64,000 nucleotides of DNA, taken from contig JANYCU010000055.1 of NCBI GenBank assembly GCA_025360125.1, forward strand, positions 1 through 64,000, in the 5' to 3' direction. The position numbers and the translations under genes are program-made. Positions 7,190 through 15,668 of this stretch are shown here, one piece after another (position 1 is the first letter of the stretch; each line of letters begins with the position of its first letter). The notes under the pieces are model-generated. The model worked only from the letters and a program-made list of their open reading frames with translations. It made no database searches and was not told where the DNA came from. Source of the DNA: Armatimonadota bacterium. Lineage in GTDB: Bacteria > Armatimonadota > Fimbriimonadia > Fimbriimonadales > Fimbriimonadaceae.

Positions 7190-8437
7190 TCAACTTCTCC
7201 GCACTCGCTCACGCCGAGTCATCCCCATCGAAGCGTTCCCCATTAAGATATTAAGCGCTCCTACAAGCGCATCCATCCGATTCGGGGATGCCATTTTCGT
7301 GTCATATGGATTCCAATTCACCATTTCGTTCTCCATATCCAGGAATTCAAATTCGTGATGGACCAACCCCATCTCGTAGCAACCCAGCGGAGCCAGCGCC
7401 CGCTGCTCTTTGCCTTGGACAGACGGAACTGCAGTAACGCTTATCGGAGAAACGTTTCGAATCGCGGAGCGAACAAACTCGCCGCCTTGGTTCGACTCAA
7501 AATAGACCTTTGCTCCATAATGCTCACTTGCGTTCACTACTAGTCGAGCACACTGATTCGGCGTATAAGCTCCGCTTAAGTCATTCTCGACATAATAGTG
7601 TCCGTCTGAGCCCTTGGTTGCGATTACGATTCCCGTTGGATCCGCACTATCCGAGACGCTAAAGTTCCCCGGATCCAAGAATAGAACTGTCCGGATCTTG
7701 TCAACGGAAGGTAACCTTCGTCCTCGAAACGGCTCGATCAACGCCATCGTCCAAAGCGCGTCCGTAGACTCACTCAGAAACTCGGCATCGATCTCTTGGC
7801 GGGCTACCCGCTGCGTCATCCCTGGCTCACGGCGCATGGCGTCGATTTCTGACGGCCTTAGGTATGGATTGTTCTTTGACGGGCGATGAAAGGATTTCCA
7901 ACCGTCTTGGCCGGCTAGGCCACGTTGGTAAAACTGATAGAAGGCGTAGTTCCGGAGTTGGATGGAGTGGGGCGGCTTCGGGGTGCCCAGAAACCAGGCT
8001 ATGCCTTGGCGGTCGAGCAGGGTGGCGCGAATGGCTTCCCGCCATCGGTCCGAGAGTTCGAGGACGATTCCGGCTTCATCGATGATGACGACGTCGTATT
8101 TGCGTGATCGTCCCGCATCAGGATTTTCGAGCGTCCAAAATTCGAGTTGTCCGCCGTTGGTGAGTTCGATACGCTTTTCGGAACCGTTCGAGCTGGCGAT
8201 CGCTTCGCTGAGGCGTCGACGGACCGAGCGAAAGTTTTCGGTCAAAAATTTATAGTTCGGGGCGAACCAGCCGATGAGTTTTTGGGCAGCGGCGGCTTCG
8301 CAGGCGATGTCTTCGCCGAGGTAGGTTTTGCCCCATCGACGTCCGCAGACGACAACGTTAAATCGTCCGGCGGTGTTGAGGACTTCGGACTGCCCACCGT
8401 GAAGCTCACCGAGATAAACCTTTTTGGATTCGGTCAT
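7190..8437 (-). CDS. Phage terminase large subunit
   Basis: A 415-residue DNA-packaging motor. The ATPase domain has a Walker A variant CGRRWGKT at about residues 31-38 and Walker B VVIIDEAG at 116-123, with the catalytic Glu. A coupling-type motif FLGTPKPP follows near 149-156. The C-terminal RNase H-like nuclease starts with FLDPGNFS (Asp near 255) and ends with MDALVGALN near residue 395. Length is normal and all motifs are intact. No classical small terminase is recognisable next to it, but the 96-residue gene upstream at 8492 is in the usual place for one. Confidence 0.9.
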   Translation of the reverse strand: MTESKKVYLGELHGGQSEVLNTAGRFNVVVCGRRWGKTYLGEDIACEAAAAQKLIGWFAPNYKFLTENFRSVRRRLSEAIASSNGSEKRIELTNGGQLEFWTLENPDAGRSRKYDVVIIDEAGIVLELSDRWREAIRATLLDRQGIAWFLGTPKPPHSIQLRNYAFYQFYQRGLAGQDGWKSFHRPSKNNPYLRPSEIDAMRREPGMTQRVARQEIDAEFLSESTDALWTMALIEPFRGRRLPSVDKIRTVLFLDPGNFSVSDSADPTGIVIATKGSDGHYYVENDLSGAYTPNQCARLVVNASEHYGAKVYFESNQGGEFVRSAIRNVSPISVTAVPSVQGKEQRALAPLGCYEMGLVHHEFEFLDMENEMVNWNPYDTKMASPNRMDALVGALNILMGNASMGMTRRERVRRS

Positions 8438-8491
8438 GGGAATAGGAAGGGCCGCGCGTTTTAGGCAGCGGCCCCAGTTTCTGTCAGTTCG

Positions 8492-8782
8492 CTAACTTGA
8501 ATTGGCGATATTTTCGGCGCGACGAACGACTTCGACCACCATGTTTCCGCTGTTCTTTAGCATCGGTTTATCGAGGCCAGAGAATCGGCAGAAACGTTCA
8601 GCGAGTTTGCCGAACGCTTCGGCGAGCTTGAGTCGTTCATCGAACGAGTCGGCGTCTTCATCGAGTTCGTTCAGCAGGTCAGCCGAGCGATTTAGCCAGT
8701 GAACCATGCTTTCTCCGCCGTGACGGCGGAGATCGTCGATGGTGCGCAAGATTGTGGACTCGGGCTTGCGCTGGGCACTCAT
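8492..8782 (-). CDS. Small phage protein upstream of terminase (small-terminase position)
   Basis: A 96-residue, mainly helical, acidic protein (MSAQRKPESTILRTIDDLRR start). I chose the start at 8782 because it overlaps the stop of the upstream gene as TAATG. Longer readings run through that gene in another frame. Size, helical content and position before the large terminase fit a small terminase subunit, but no helix-turn-helix is clear, so this is only suggested. Confidence 0.5.
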   Translation of the reverse strand: MSAQRKPESTILRTIDDLRRHGGESMVHWLNRSADLLNELDEDADSFDERLKLAEAFGKLAERFCRFSGLDKPMLKNSGNMVVEVVRRAENIANSS

Positions 8783-8970
8783 TACGCTTCGGCGACCTCC
8801 AGGCCGACGCCAAATGCGTTGAGAACCGACGATACGGATGCAACGAATGTTAGTTCGTCTGGGGTGAGCGAGCCAACAAAGGTTAAAGCGTTGGGAAAGA
8901 GACGAAGGATGTAGCCGAGGGTTCCGCCAAGGCCGTTGACGATGAGTTTTAGTCGGTATCGTTTGTTCAT
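8782..8970 (-). CDS. Small hydrophobic phage protein
   Basis: About 62 residues from the ATG at 8970: a basic start (MNKRYRLKLIVNG) and then mostly hydrophobic and Gly/Ser residues with no charged break long enough to exclude a membrane hairpin. It could be a second lysis-related membrane protein beside the holin-like gene. A start further upstream, at 9048, is possible but adds a sequence of different character. Stop and next start overlap (TAATG). Confidence 0.4.
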   Translation of the reverse strand: MNKRYRLKLIVNGLGGTLGYILRLFPNALTFVGSLTPDELTFVASVSSVLNAFGVGLEVAEA

Positions 8971-9111
8971 AGGAAGATATAGGCACGCTACACGCGTTTT
9001 GGGCGCGCTTCGCGCTTGGACAAGAGGCAGAGGGTGCCGTTGCGCCAAGAGCGTGCCGGGCGAAATTGGGGTTTGCCATCGACGCTCCGCCGTTGGCGCT
9101 ACCCCAAACTG

Positions 9112-9348
9112 TTATTTTCGTGAAGGAGGGAGGCTGCGCAGAATTTCTAAAATGTGTTCTTGGTGAGTCTCTATTCGAGCCAACCGCTCGGGAACTTCGC
9201 CCAACTCCTTCAGTTGATCGTCGTGACGAGCGATCTTCGCCTGCGCTGTCGCCGCATGCCCCGCCTCCACTACCAACGCAGAAAGAAAGAACCACTGTGA
9301 AGCGAGCCACTCCAAGAGTGGATTAGTAGGTGTATTTGTATTTGGCAT
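9112..9348 (-). CDS. Holin-like or lysis-associated membrane protein
   Basis: A 78-residue protein with one hydrophobic segment near residues 12-30 (LLEWLASQWFFLSALVVEAG) and then a charged helical half with a coiled-coil pattern ending in Arg/Lys. A small one-span protein next to a cell-wall hydrolase is the usual arrangement for a holin or its accessory protein. Six bases separate it from the lysin gene. No family motif was recognised. Confidence 0.5.
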   Translation of the reverse strand: MPNTNTPTNPLLEWLASQWFFLSALVVEAGHAATAQAKIARHDDQLKELGEVPERLARIETHQEHILEILRSLPPSRK

Positions 9349-9354
9349 GAAAAT

Positions 9355-9921
9355 CTAACTCGTAAATTTCGCCCACAAAGGAGCGCACAAAGCGTTAATG
9401 TCGGCCTGCGTAAAGGGCCCATGGCTATGGGCGGAATTCAAATAGACCAAAGTAGTCACTCCGCCATCAATCCCAATGTCCCGAATATGACCATTGGGAC
9501 GAACACGTTCAAAGCCAAAAGCCCGATGGAGAGCAATGGAGCCTTCACCAAACTTCTTTGGAGGGCCATGGTCGGCAACAACTGCGTGCGCCACCTTATC
9601 GCCATAAAGGACGGTTGCCAGTGTCCCAATTGGCACTGTGTTTCCATGCCGACCGTTAAATCCAATCGGCAAAACAATGAAGTTCAAACGATTTGAATTG
9701 AGCCACTTTCCATGCTCATCGATGCTCGTCTGAGCCTGGTGAGTCGGCTCATATCGGATACTCGGATCCTCTAACCCGTCGGTATCCAAATCGAGGTCTG
9801 AAATTGCCAAAAAGACTGCACTTCCGTCAAGGGCAAAAACTTTCCTCATTGATTCCAGTCCATCAAGATTTTCATTGACAGATACCGAGTGAAGGTTATG
9901 AAGGTGATCAAGTTCTTTCAT
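9355..9921 (-). CDS. GH75 chitosanase-type lysin candidate
   Basis: About 188 residues from the ATG at 9921. The core resembles family GH75 chitosanases: VFLAISDLDLDTDG near residues 33-46 matches the D-x-D-x-D-G calcium or catalytic region, and VAHAVVADHGPPKKFGEGSI near 114-133 matches the V-x-x-D-x-G-P-x-x-x-x-G-E-x-S motif with its conserved Asp, Gly-Pro and Glu. GH75 enzymes cut glucosamine polymers. In this context the target could be partly deacetylated peptidoglycan. No signal peptide, so export would need the holin-like protein. It is the first gene of the transcript and has its own promoter. A host-derived chitosanase is the alternative. Confidence 0.6.
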   Translation of the reverse strand: MKELDHLHNLHSVSVNENLDGLESMRKVFALDGSAVFLAISDLDLDTDGLEDPSIRYEPTHQAQTSIDEHGKWLNSNRLNFIVLPIGFNGRHGNTVPIGTLATVLYGDKVAHAVVADHGPPKKFGEGSIALHRAFGFERVRPNGHIRDIGIDGGVTTLVYLNSAHSHGPFTQADINALCAPLWAKFTS

Positions 9922-9937
9922 AGGTTGTTGTAATGAA

Positions 9938-9966
9938 ATTATAAATGAGAGAGCGCGAACCCGCAA
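9938..9966 (-). promoter_or_regulatory. Sigma-70 promoter for the lysin/phage transcript
   Basis: On the minus strand a -35 TTGCGG (9961-9966) and a perfect -10 TATAAT (9938-9943) are separated by 17 bases. The expected start of transcription is about 10 bases before the lysin ATG at 9921, so the leader would be very short. Confidence 0.65.
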
Positions 9967-10129
9967 GTAGGTATTTATTAACCAATCTATAATTGCGACT
10001 TGCTTTACATTAATCGGGAAGGAAGGTCCGATACCCACGGGCCTTGCCAAACCCATTTACCCAAACAGGGATCTATCGCCAATTTTTAATGCAGGTGGGG
10101 CGAGTCCCGGTGGGTTAAAACGGAGCAAT

Positions 10130-10158
10130 AAAAAAAGCCCCAACTGTTCGGCGGGGCT
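10130..10158 (-). terminator. Rho-independent terminator
   Basis: On the minus strand AGCCCC (10153-10158) pairs with GGGGCT (10136-10141) across an 11-base loop, followed by a run of T (10130-10136). It ends transcription from the small gene at 10305 before the phage transcript begins and marks the right border of the phage block. Confidence 0.75.
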
Positions 10159-10229
10159 CATCAAGCTTTGGCGCAAAAATGCCGAAACTCATTACTACAC
10201 TTATATAGACGCACGTCCACTATAAAATG

Positions 10230-10246
10230 TTTCACATTTTGTGAAA
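10230..10246. promoter_or_regulatory. Palindrome, possible operator
   Basis: TTTCACA and TGTGAAA form a perfect 7-bp inverted repeat around three T residues, in an AT-rich gap containing TATAAAAT. It could bind a dimeric repressor, but no regulator gene lies next to it. Confidence 0.35.
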
Positions 10247-10304
10247 TTTCTAGTTTTTCTGTCAATTCGACGTTCAAAACTGTGCCCGAGACAGCCGGGC
10301 AAAG

Positions 10305-10499
10305 TTAGATCCTCACAACCGCAAATGGGAAAGCTTCTTCAATCCCAATCTCAGAGCTGTGGACTTCCTTGTCCGACTCCGGATAAAGCTCGTAAGAGTA
10401 GCCTTCTTGACCCGCATCTCCCACCAACTCAATCTCATACTCCTTACCCGTCGCTTTTTCGATCAACTTTGATCCCACACGCAGTTTTTCGTATGCCAT
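10305..10499 (-). CDS. Small hypothetical protein
   Basis: A 64-residue acidic protein (MAYEKLRVGSKLIEKATGKE start) with the pattern of a small beta-barrel: V-G-S-x-L then E-Y-E-I-E-L and Y-S-Y-E-L-Y. No signal peptide and no known family. It stands alone, on the opposite strand to its right neighbour, and is followed by the terminator at 10130. Confidence 0.5.
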   Translation of the reverse strand: MAYEKLRVGSKLIEKATGKEYEIELVGDAGQEGYSYELYPESDKEVHSSEIGIEEAFPFAVVRI

Positions 10500-10579
10500 A
10501 TCGCCACTATACGCCGTTTGTTAAAATCGCGTCAGAATAACCTTGCGTTTCCCCGCCGTGAATCAGTGATACTGGGGAA

Positions 10580-11710
10580 GTGCTGGTCACTCTCCTCATC
10601 GCACCCTTCGTACTCATCGCCACCATTCAGTCGGCTGACCAAACTGCGATGACTACCAACCTTGATCGCGCACCCAAGCGAAAGGCCGCTTGGCTCTCAC
10701 TGTTAGCCAATGCTCCGAACAACCAAAAGGAGGCGGTCCGCTACATCCTAACCTATATGCCACTGGCCGATCTTCGGGCACTGCCTCCGAAATACGTAAG
10801 CGATGCGATCAAGGTCGCCTATACCGCCCGAGCCGCGAGTTCATGGGCCAAACAAATTCCTAAACCAATCTTCTTCGATTCCGTCGTTCCCTATGCCAGT
10901 GTTACCGAGCCACGTGAATCGATGAGGGCCGAATTTCAACGCAAATATCTCCCCCTCGCAAAACTGGCCTCCACCCCAGGTGAGGCTGCTCTCGCCGTCA
11001 ACAAAACCCTCTTTAAAGAGTATAAAGTCGTTTACGATACCCATCGACTGCGCACCGATCAGAGCTCCAAAGAAACGGCTGCTCAAGGAATGGCAACCTG
11101 CACCGGACTCTCGATCATGCTCGTCGAAGCCCTTCGAGCGGTTGGTGTACCCGCCCGCCTCGCAGGAATCCCAAACTGGCCAAAGGGCGGCGGAAACCAT
11201 ACTTGGGTCGAAGTCTGGGATCAAGGTACTTGGCATTTCGTTGGCGCAGCCGAGCCGGACGACCACGGTCTCGATCACGCCTGGTTTGGTGAGCAAGCCA
11301 AAACCGCCGTCGCCGACAAACCCGAAAACGCAATCTACGCCGTGACCTACAAAAACGGTGGAGCCCGCTTCCCACTTGCCTGGCTCCCTGGCGAATCTAC
11401 CGCAGCCGAGAACGTAACAAATCGATACAAGGTCGACGCAGCCGTCAAAGGTCCAACCCTTGCCGTTGATGTCAAAGTCGCTGGTGAGCGCGTCATTTCA
11501 GAAGTCCAGATCTGCGATGTTGCGGTCGGAAACCAATGCATCAGCGGAAAAAGCTCTGGACCCCATGACGACATCAACAAGCACTTCGCAATCAACGCTA
11601 AACTCGGAAAAATCTACAAAATTACGGTCATTTACAAAGGCAAGAACTTCATTCGCACTGTCAAGGTCAAAGGCGACACGGTGATGCGAATTGACCTCGA
11701 CAAAACCTGA
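10580..11710 (+). CDS. Secreted transglutaminase-like cysteine protein
   Basis: A 376-residue protein starting at GTG with a hydrophobic N-terminus (signal peptide, about residues 1-18). The central part matches the transglutaminase-like fold: TCTGLSIMLVEALRAVGVPAR near 173-193 has the nucleophile Cys at about 174, and NHTWVEVW at 206-213 has the catalytic His, with acidic residues near 225-228 as the third member. Such domains hydrolyse or link peptide bonds outside the cytoplasm. The C-terminal third is beta-rich and looks like a binding domain. The next gene starts inside its stop codon (TGATG), so they are co-translated. Confidence 0.75.
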   Translation: MLVTLLIAPFVLIATIQSADQTAMTTNLDRAPKRKAAWLSLLANAPNNQKEAVRYILTYMPLADLRALPPKYVSDAIKVAYTARAASSWAKQIPKPIFFDSVVPYASVTEPRESMRAEFQRKYLPLAKLASTPGEAALAVNKTLFKEYKVVYDTHRLRTDQSSKETAAQGMATCTGLSIMLVEALRAVGVPARLAGIPNWPKGGGNHTWVEVWDQGTWHFVGAAEPDDHGLDHAWFGEQAKTAVADKPENAIYAVTYKNGGARFPLAWLPGESTAAENVTNRYKVDAAVKGPTLAVDVKVAGERVISEVQICDVAVGNQCISGKSSGPHDDINKHFAINAKLGKIYKITVIYKGKNFIRTVKVKGDTVMRIDLDKT

Positions 11711-12681
11711 TGCGATACAATAAAACCATCACCTGTTCGCCCAGTACCAGAATATGCGTTCTTCTTGCCATCGCATCGGTGATCTTTACCGGATGTTCAT
11801 CCAACCAGGACACTCCAAAAATTGGCCACATCACTCGGTCAATGGATTCCCAACCACCAACCCCACCCCACACCCTTTCCCATCGCTTTATCGGTATCGC
11901 AACCCTCCGACCTCGCAATGCCCAATTCGCCGAGGAGCGCCTCGAAGCCAACCATATTCCCTTTGGTACATTCGACAACCTAACGACGATCGGGATCGTC
12001 GTCGATCCGGTCTATGCCGAACGGGCTCGAACAATAATTCACGATGACTCCGTAATTCACGGCTATTCGATGCAAGAAACTGCCGGAGTACCGACACCTC
12101 CAACGGCCACCAGTCCTCAAGGCACTCCAGCAGGTCCAAATTCCAAAACACCTACAACTACCCGGCTGACGCCAACAAAGGCACCATCAAAGTTAATCAC
12201 AATCGTCGAGGTCGCTCCCAAAGATGTGAAATCAGTTGTTGCCTGCCTAGATGCGAATGGAATCTCTTCCCCCGGAACCTGGCAAAGCAAAGACGTAACT
12301 GGCGTAGTTGTCAGCGAAAGCGACGCCAATCGTTCCCTGGCCCTCATCAAAGCCGACGCCAAGCTTCACCACTACTCCCTCGTCGCCACCCTGCCAAAAG
12401 ATTCGAACCTTCGACAAGCCTCGTCCGACTGGGGTTCAATTCCAAAATCTGCCGACGATCTTTCCGCTGAAGGCACGATGATCGGAGTCGTAGCGATGAG
12501 CAAGGTCAACGATATCAGTGCCGGATTGGAAGCGCATAACATCTCATCCTTTAGTTCCTGCGGTCAAGGCACCTGCGAAATATACGTCGCAAAACTCGAC
12601 GCTGATCGAGCACTCTCGTTGGTAGAAGAAAATGCGAAATTAAAGGGTTATTATTTCGGCCCTGCCCGCAATCAACACTGA
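11710..12681 (+). CDS. Lipoprotein with three tandem ~65-residue domains
   Basis: 323 residues. The N-terminus has a lipobox (FTGCSS, Cys near 29), so it is probably an anchored lipoprotein. The mature part repeats one domain three times: about residues 60-122, 157-222 and 263-318. Each begins with an I/V-rich strand (FIGIATL, LITIVEV, MIGVVAM), continues with a helix ending in A-N/H-x-I (LEANHIP, LDANGIS, LEAHNIS) and ends with an Ala/Leu-rich helix and an aromatic pair. Pro/Thr-rich linkers separate the first two. Function unknown. Co-translation with the transglutaminase-like gene suggests a shared envelope role. Confidence 0.65.
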   Translation: MRYNKTITCSPSTRICVLLAIASVIFTGCSSNQDTPKIGHITRSMDSQPPTPPHTLSHRFIGIATLRPRNAQFAEERLEANHIPFGTFDNLTTIGIVVDPVYAERARTIIHDDSVIHGYSMQETAGVPTPPTATSPQGTPAGPNSKTPTTTRLTPTKAPSKLITIVEVAPKDVKSVVACLDANGISSPGTWQSKDVTGVVVSESDANRSLALIKADAKLHHYSLVATLPKDSNLRQASSDWGSIPKSADDLSAEGTMIGVVAMSKVNDISAGLEAHNISSFSSCGQGTCEIYVAKLDADRALSLVEENAKLKGYYFGPARNQH

Positions 12682-12684
12682 TGC

Positions 12685-14550
12685 TTGAGTTCAGGTATCG
12701 TGCTTGCAATGTTGTGTTTCTTCGCCGCCCTTGTGTTAGGTCGAGCCGATATTCTCATCGCCGACTTTGAGCAACCAACCTACGGCGCATGGGAAGTTTC
12801 AGGCACTGCCTTCGGTCCTGGTCCTGCCCAAGGAACTCTCCCCAATCAAATGACCGTTACTGGCTACACAGGCCATGGCCTTGCGAACTCTTATTTCGGA
12901 AGTGACAAATCGATTGGCACTCTGACCTCTCCCCCTTTTACCGTTGACCGGAAATTCATCAACTTCCTCGTGGGCGGCGGAGCCCACGGCTGGAAAACCG
13001 CAATCAGCCTCGTCATCGCCGGAACTGCGGTCGCGACGACATCTGGAAAATCAACTACCACCCAAGATACAGAAGCCCTCACCTGGGCCAACTGGTACGT
13101 CGCTAAGTGGCAGGGTCGGACCGCACAGATCCAGATAGTGGACTACGAAACAGGCGGATGGGGACACATCAATGTAGACCAAATTTCGCAAAGCGACTTC
13201 AAAAAGGAGACCGTGAAACCTCAGCCAGAACCCGAATATAAAGAGACCTATCGACCTCAATTCCACTTCACAGCGAAGAAGAATTGGCTAAACGACCCCA
13301 ACGGACTCGTCTTCGCCGACGGCGAATATCACCTATTCTTCCAACACAACCCCGGTGGGGTCCAGTGGGGAGATATGCATTGGGGCCATGCCGTCAGCAA
13401 AGACCTGTTTCATTGGAAGGAACTCCCGATTGCCCTGGTACCCGACCAACATGGCACCAATTACTCCGGTAGCGCAACAATCGACCTCGCCAACACAACT
13501 GGCTTTGGCAAGGACGGTAAGCCACCGATGGTCGCCATGTACACCGCAGCAGGAAAGCCGTTTACTCAATGCCTTGCCTACAGCAATGACAAAGGCCGAA
13601 CCTGGACCAAATACGCCAGCAACCCAATCCTTAACCATATCGCTGGCGAGAACCGCGATCCCCGTATTTTTTGGCACGCCCCAACCCACGAATGGAAAAT
13701 GGCCCTCTATCTAGACGGCGATGAATTCGCCATCTTTGGGTCACCCGATCTCAAAAAATGGCACGAGCTTAGCCGTCTACATCTCCCGGGTTCAAGCGAA
13801 TGTCCCGAGCTATTCGAGATGCCACTTCAAGGATCGAAGGAAACTAAATGGGTGTTCTATGCCGCCAACTGCCGTTACATGGTCGGAACCTTCGACGGCA
13901 AAGTCTTCCACCCAGAAACCGATCCAAGAATGCTTGATTTTGGACAGTTCTATGCCTCGCAAACTTATACAAATGTACCAAACGGAAGGCGAATCCAGAT
14001 CGGTTGGATGAACGGCCCAGGACCCTATCCAAACATGCCGTTTAACCAGCAAATGAGCGTACCGAGCGACCTCACGCTCATCCGAAACGCCGACGGCTAC
14101 ACCATCCTCCGACAACCAGTCAAAGAAATCGATGGCCTACGAACAAGAACGATTGCAGGTGAAAGCAAATCGCTTGCCGACATGAACAAAGTGCTTAGTG
14201 GGCTCAAAGGCGGGCTCTATGATCTCGAGCTTAACTTCCAACTAATCCGCAGCGCCCCGATCCACATCTCAATTGGAAGCCATGACATTGTGGTTCAGCC
14301 AATCGATAAGTCAGTGTCCTTCCTTGGACGGTCAGCCTCCTTTGCGACCGCAACCGGACAAATCAAAGTTCGCATTCTTGTCGATCGTTCGTCGGTCGAG
14401 ATCTTTATGATGGAGGGTGACACATCCCTTTCGTGCTACTACCCAGCCGAAGACACCAAACCAAAAGATCGCAAAATCAAAGTGAATTTTCCTACTAAGG
14501 AATTAGAAATCGAAAGTTTCCGGGCTTCCGAACTAAAGTCAACTTGGTAA
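12685..14550 (+). CDS. Secreted GH32 fructan hydrolase (levanase/invertase type)
   Basis: About 621 residues. A signal peptide is followed by an N-terminal beta-sandwich domain (about 25-170) like the levan-binding module of secreted levanases. The GH32 core carries the three hallmark blocks: WLNDPNG near 201-207 (nucleophile Asp), RDP near 324-326 (transition-state Asp) and ECPEL near 372-376 (acid/base Glu). A beta-sandwich C-terminal domain with RSSVEIFMMEGD ends the protein. It hydrolyses terminal beta-fructosides such as sucrose, inulin or levan. The start may be TTG 12685, GTG 12700 or ATG 12709; the latter two give a cleaner signal peptide. It directly follows the lipoprotein gene. Confidence 0.9.
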   Translation: MSSGIVLAMLCFFAALVLGRADILIADFEQPTYGAWEVSGTAFGPGPAQGTLPNQMTVTGYTGHGLANSYFGSDKSIGTLTSPPFTVDRKFINFLVGGGAHGWKTAISLVIAGTAVATTSGKSTTTQDTEALTWANWYVAKWQGRTAQIQIVDYETGGWGHINVDQISQSDFKKETVKPQPEPEYKETYRPQFHFTAKKNWLNDPNGLVFADGEYHLFFQHNPGGVQWGDMHWGHAVSKDLFHWKELPIALVPDQHGTNYSGSATIDLANTTGFGKDGKPPMVAMYTAAGKPFTQCLAYSNDKGRTWTKYASNPILNHIAGENRDPRIFWHAPTHEWKMALYLDGDEFAIFGSPDLKKWHELSRLHLPGSSECPELFEMPLQGSKETKWVFYAANCRYMVGTFDGKVFHPETDPRMLDFGQFYASQTYTNVPNGRRIQIGWMNGPGPYPNMPFNQQMSVPSDLTLIRNADGYTILRQPVKEIDGLRTRTIAGESKSLADMNKVLSGLKGGLYDLELNFQLIRSAPIHISIGSHDIVVQPIDKSVSFLGRSASFATATGQIKVRILVDRSSVEIFMMEGDTSLSCYYPAEDTKPKDRKIKVNFPTKELEIESFRASELKSTW

Positions 14551-14579
14551 TATCCTTATTCTTGATTGTATCGAAAGAC

Positions 14580-15665
14580 ATGAAATGCATCTTCCAATTT
14601 GCTTTTGCCGTTGTGCTTATGACTAGTTTGGGTTGTGGAGGCATTGGATCGGATGGGCACATCCCGAGTCCTCGTTATGAAACTCCGACCATGATTCAAA
14701 TCCCTTCTCAGTTTCAAGCAAGTATTCTTTCAGTGTCTACATCGGGCAAAATGGTCGGACTAGGATATGACTCTGGAGGAGCAACTACTCCTTTCTATTG
14801 GGCGTCTCCAACTGCGATTCCTCAGCAATTAGATGCTCCATCGACAGGTGAACCTACCTACCCAAGTTGTATCAATGATTCAGGAACAATTGTGGGTCGA
14901 ACGGGAAGTGATTCGCTTCTTAGCCAACCAATTGTCTGGGCAACGCCGAGTTCAAGCCCTACCCCACTAACTATCCCAGTGAATTACTCCTTTGGAAGCG
15001 CGCACTGGATCAATTCGGCCGGACAGATAGTTGGAATGATTGATGAACCGAACAGTGCAAATCGGATTTCAGGTGCGATTTGGAATTCACCGACTGATGT
15101 AACGATACTTGGACAATCAGCCAATCATCCCTTATCGATTGCCACCTTTATTTCGGATAAAGGAGACATATTTGGTTTTGACAGCGACGCGTACTTTAGC
15201 CAATTCCAATTCCCAAGCTACTGGACCAACCAAATTGGACCATCACTTCCAATGCAAAATGCAGGCGGAACAATGATTGCAGGAGGAATCTCTTCAATCA
15301 ATCAGCGAACGGGAGTAGCCCTCTCGGTCGGCTTATATAACCCGTTTGACCTATCTTCGCAAACACCAGGTTTAATTTGGAAGTCTGCAAATTCAGCGCC
15401 TGCAAAAGTCTCCAGCGGAATTCCATATTCGATTGGCGATGACGGTGTCATTGTAGGCTCAGATCTCCTTGGAAACCATGCTACCGTATGGCAAAGATTC
15501 GATAAACTACCTATCGATCTGAACCAAATGATTCCAAAGTCTTCAGGGTGGATTCTCCAATCGGCCCAATTTCAATTGTCCGACGGAAGCGTCATCGGAT
15601 TTGGGACTCAAACGATTGCTGGAGTGCCGACCGATGGGTGGTTCTATGCGAAGCGGATTCTCTAG
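14580..15665 (+). CDS. HAF-repeat lipoprotein
   Basis: About 361 residues from the ATG at 14580, which begins a lipoprotein signal (VVLMTSLGCGG). A longer reading to 14544 only adds residues before it. The mature part is made of short repeats in which a phrase like CINDSGTIVGR or WINSAGQIVGM recurs with about 45-55 residues between copies, each followed by a W-x-x-P stretch. This is the pattern of HAF-family extracellular repeats, thought to form a beta-propeller-like structure. Substrate unknown. It follows the GH32 gene closely, so the two may be co-expressed. Confidence 0.65.
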   Translation: MKCIFQFAFAVVLMTSLGCGGIGSDGHIPSPRYETPTMIQIPSQFQASILSVSTSGKMVGLGYDSGGATTPFYWASPTAIPQQLDAPSTGEPTYPSCINDSGTIVGRTGSDSLLSQPIVWATPSSSPTPLTIPVNYSFGSAHWINSAGQIVGMIDEPNSANRISGAIWNSPTDVTILGQSANHPLSIATFISDKGDIFGFDSDAYFSQFQFPSYWTNQIGPSLPMQNAGGTMIAGGISSINQRTGVALSVGLYNPFDLSSQTPGLIWKSANSAPAKVSSGIPYSIGDDGVIVGSDLLGNHATVWQRFDKLPIDLNQMIPKSSGWILQSAQFQLSDGSVIGFGTQTIAGVPTDGWFYAKRIL

Positions 15666-15668
15666 GGC

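Noticed and set aside
8449..8474. Terminator before the terminase gene
   Set aside because: A 7-bp GC stem is present, but no T-run follows on either strand.
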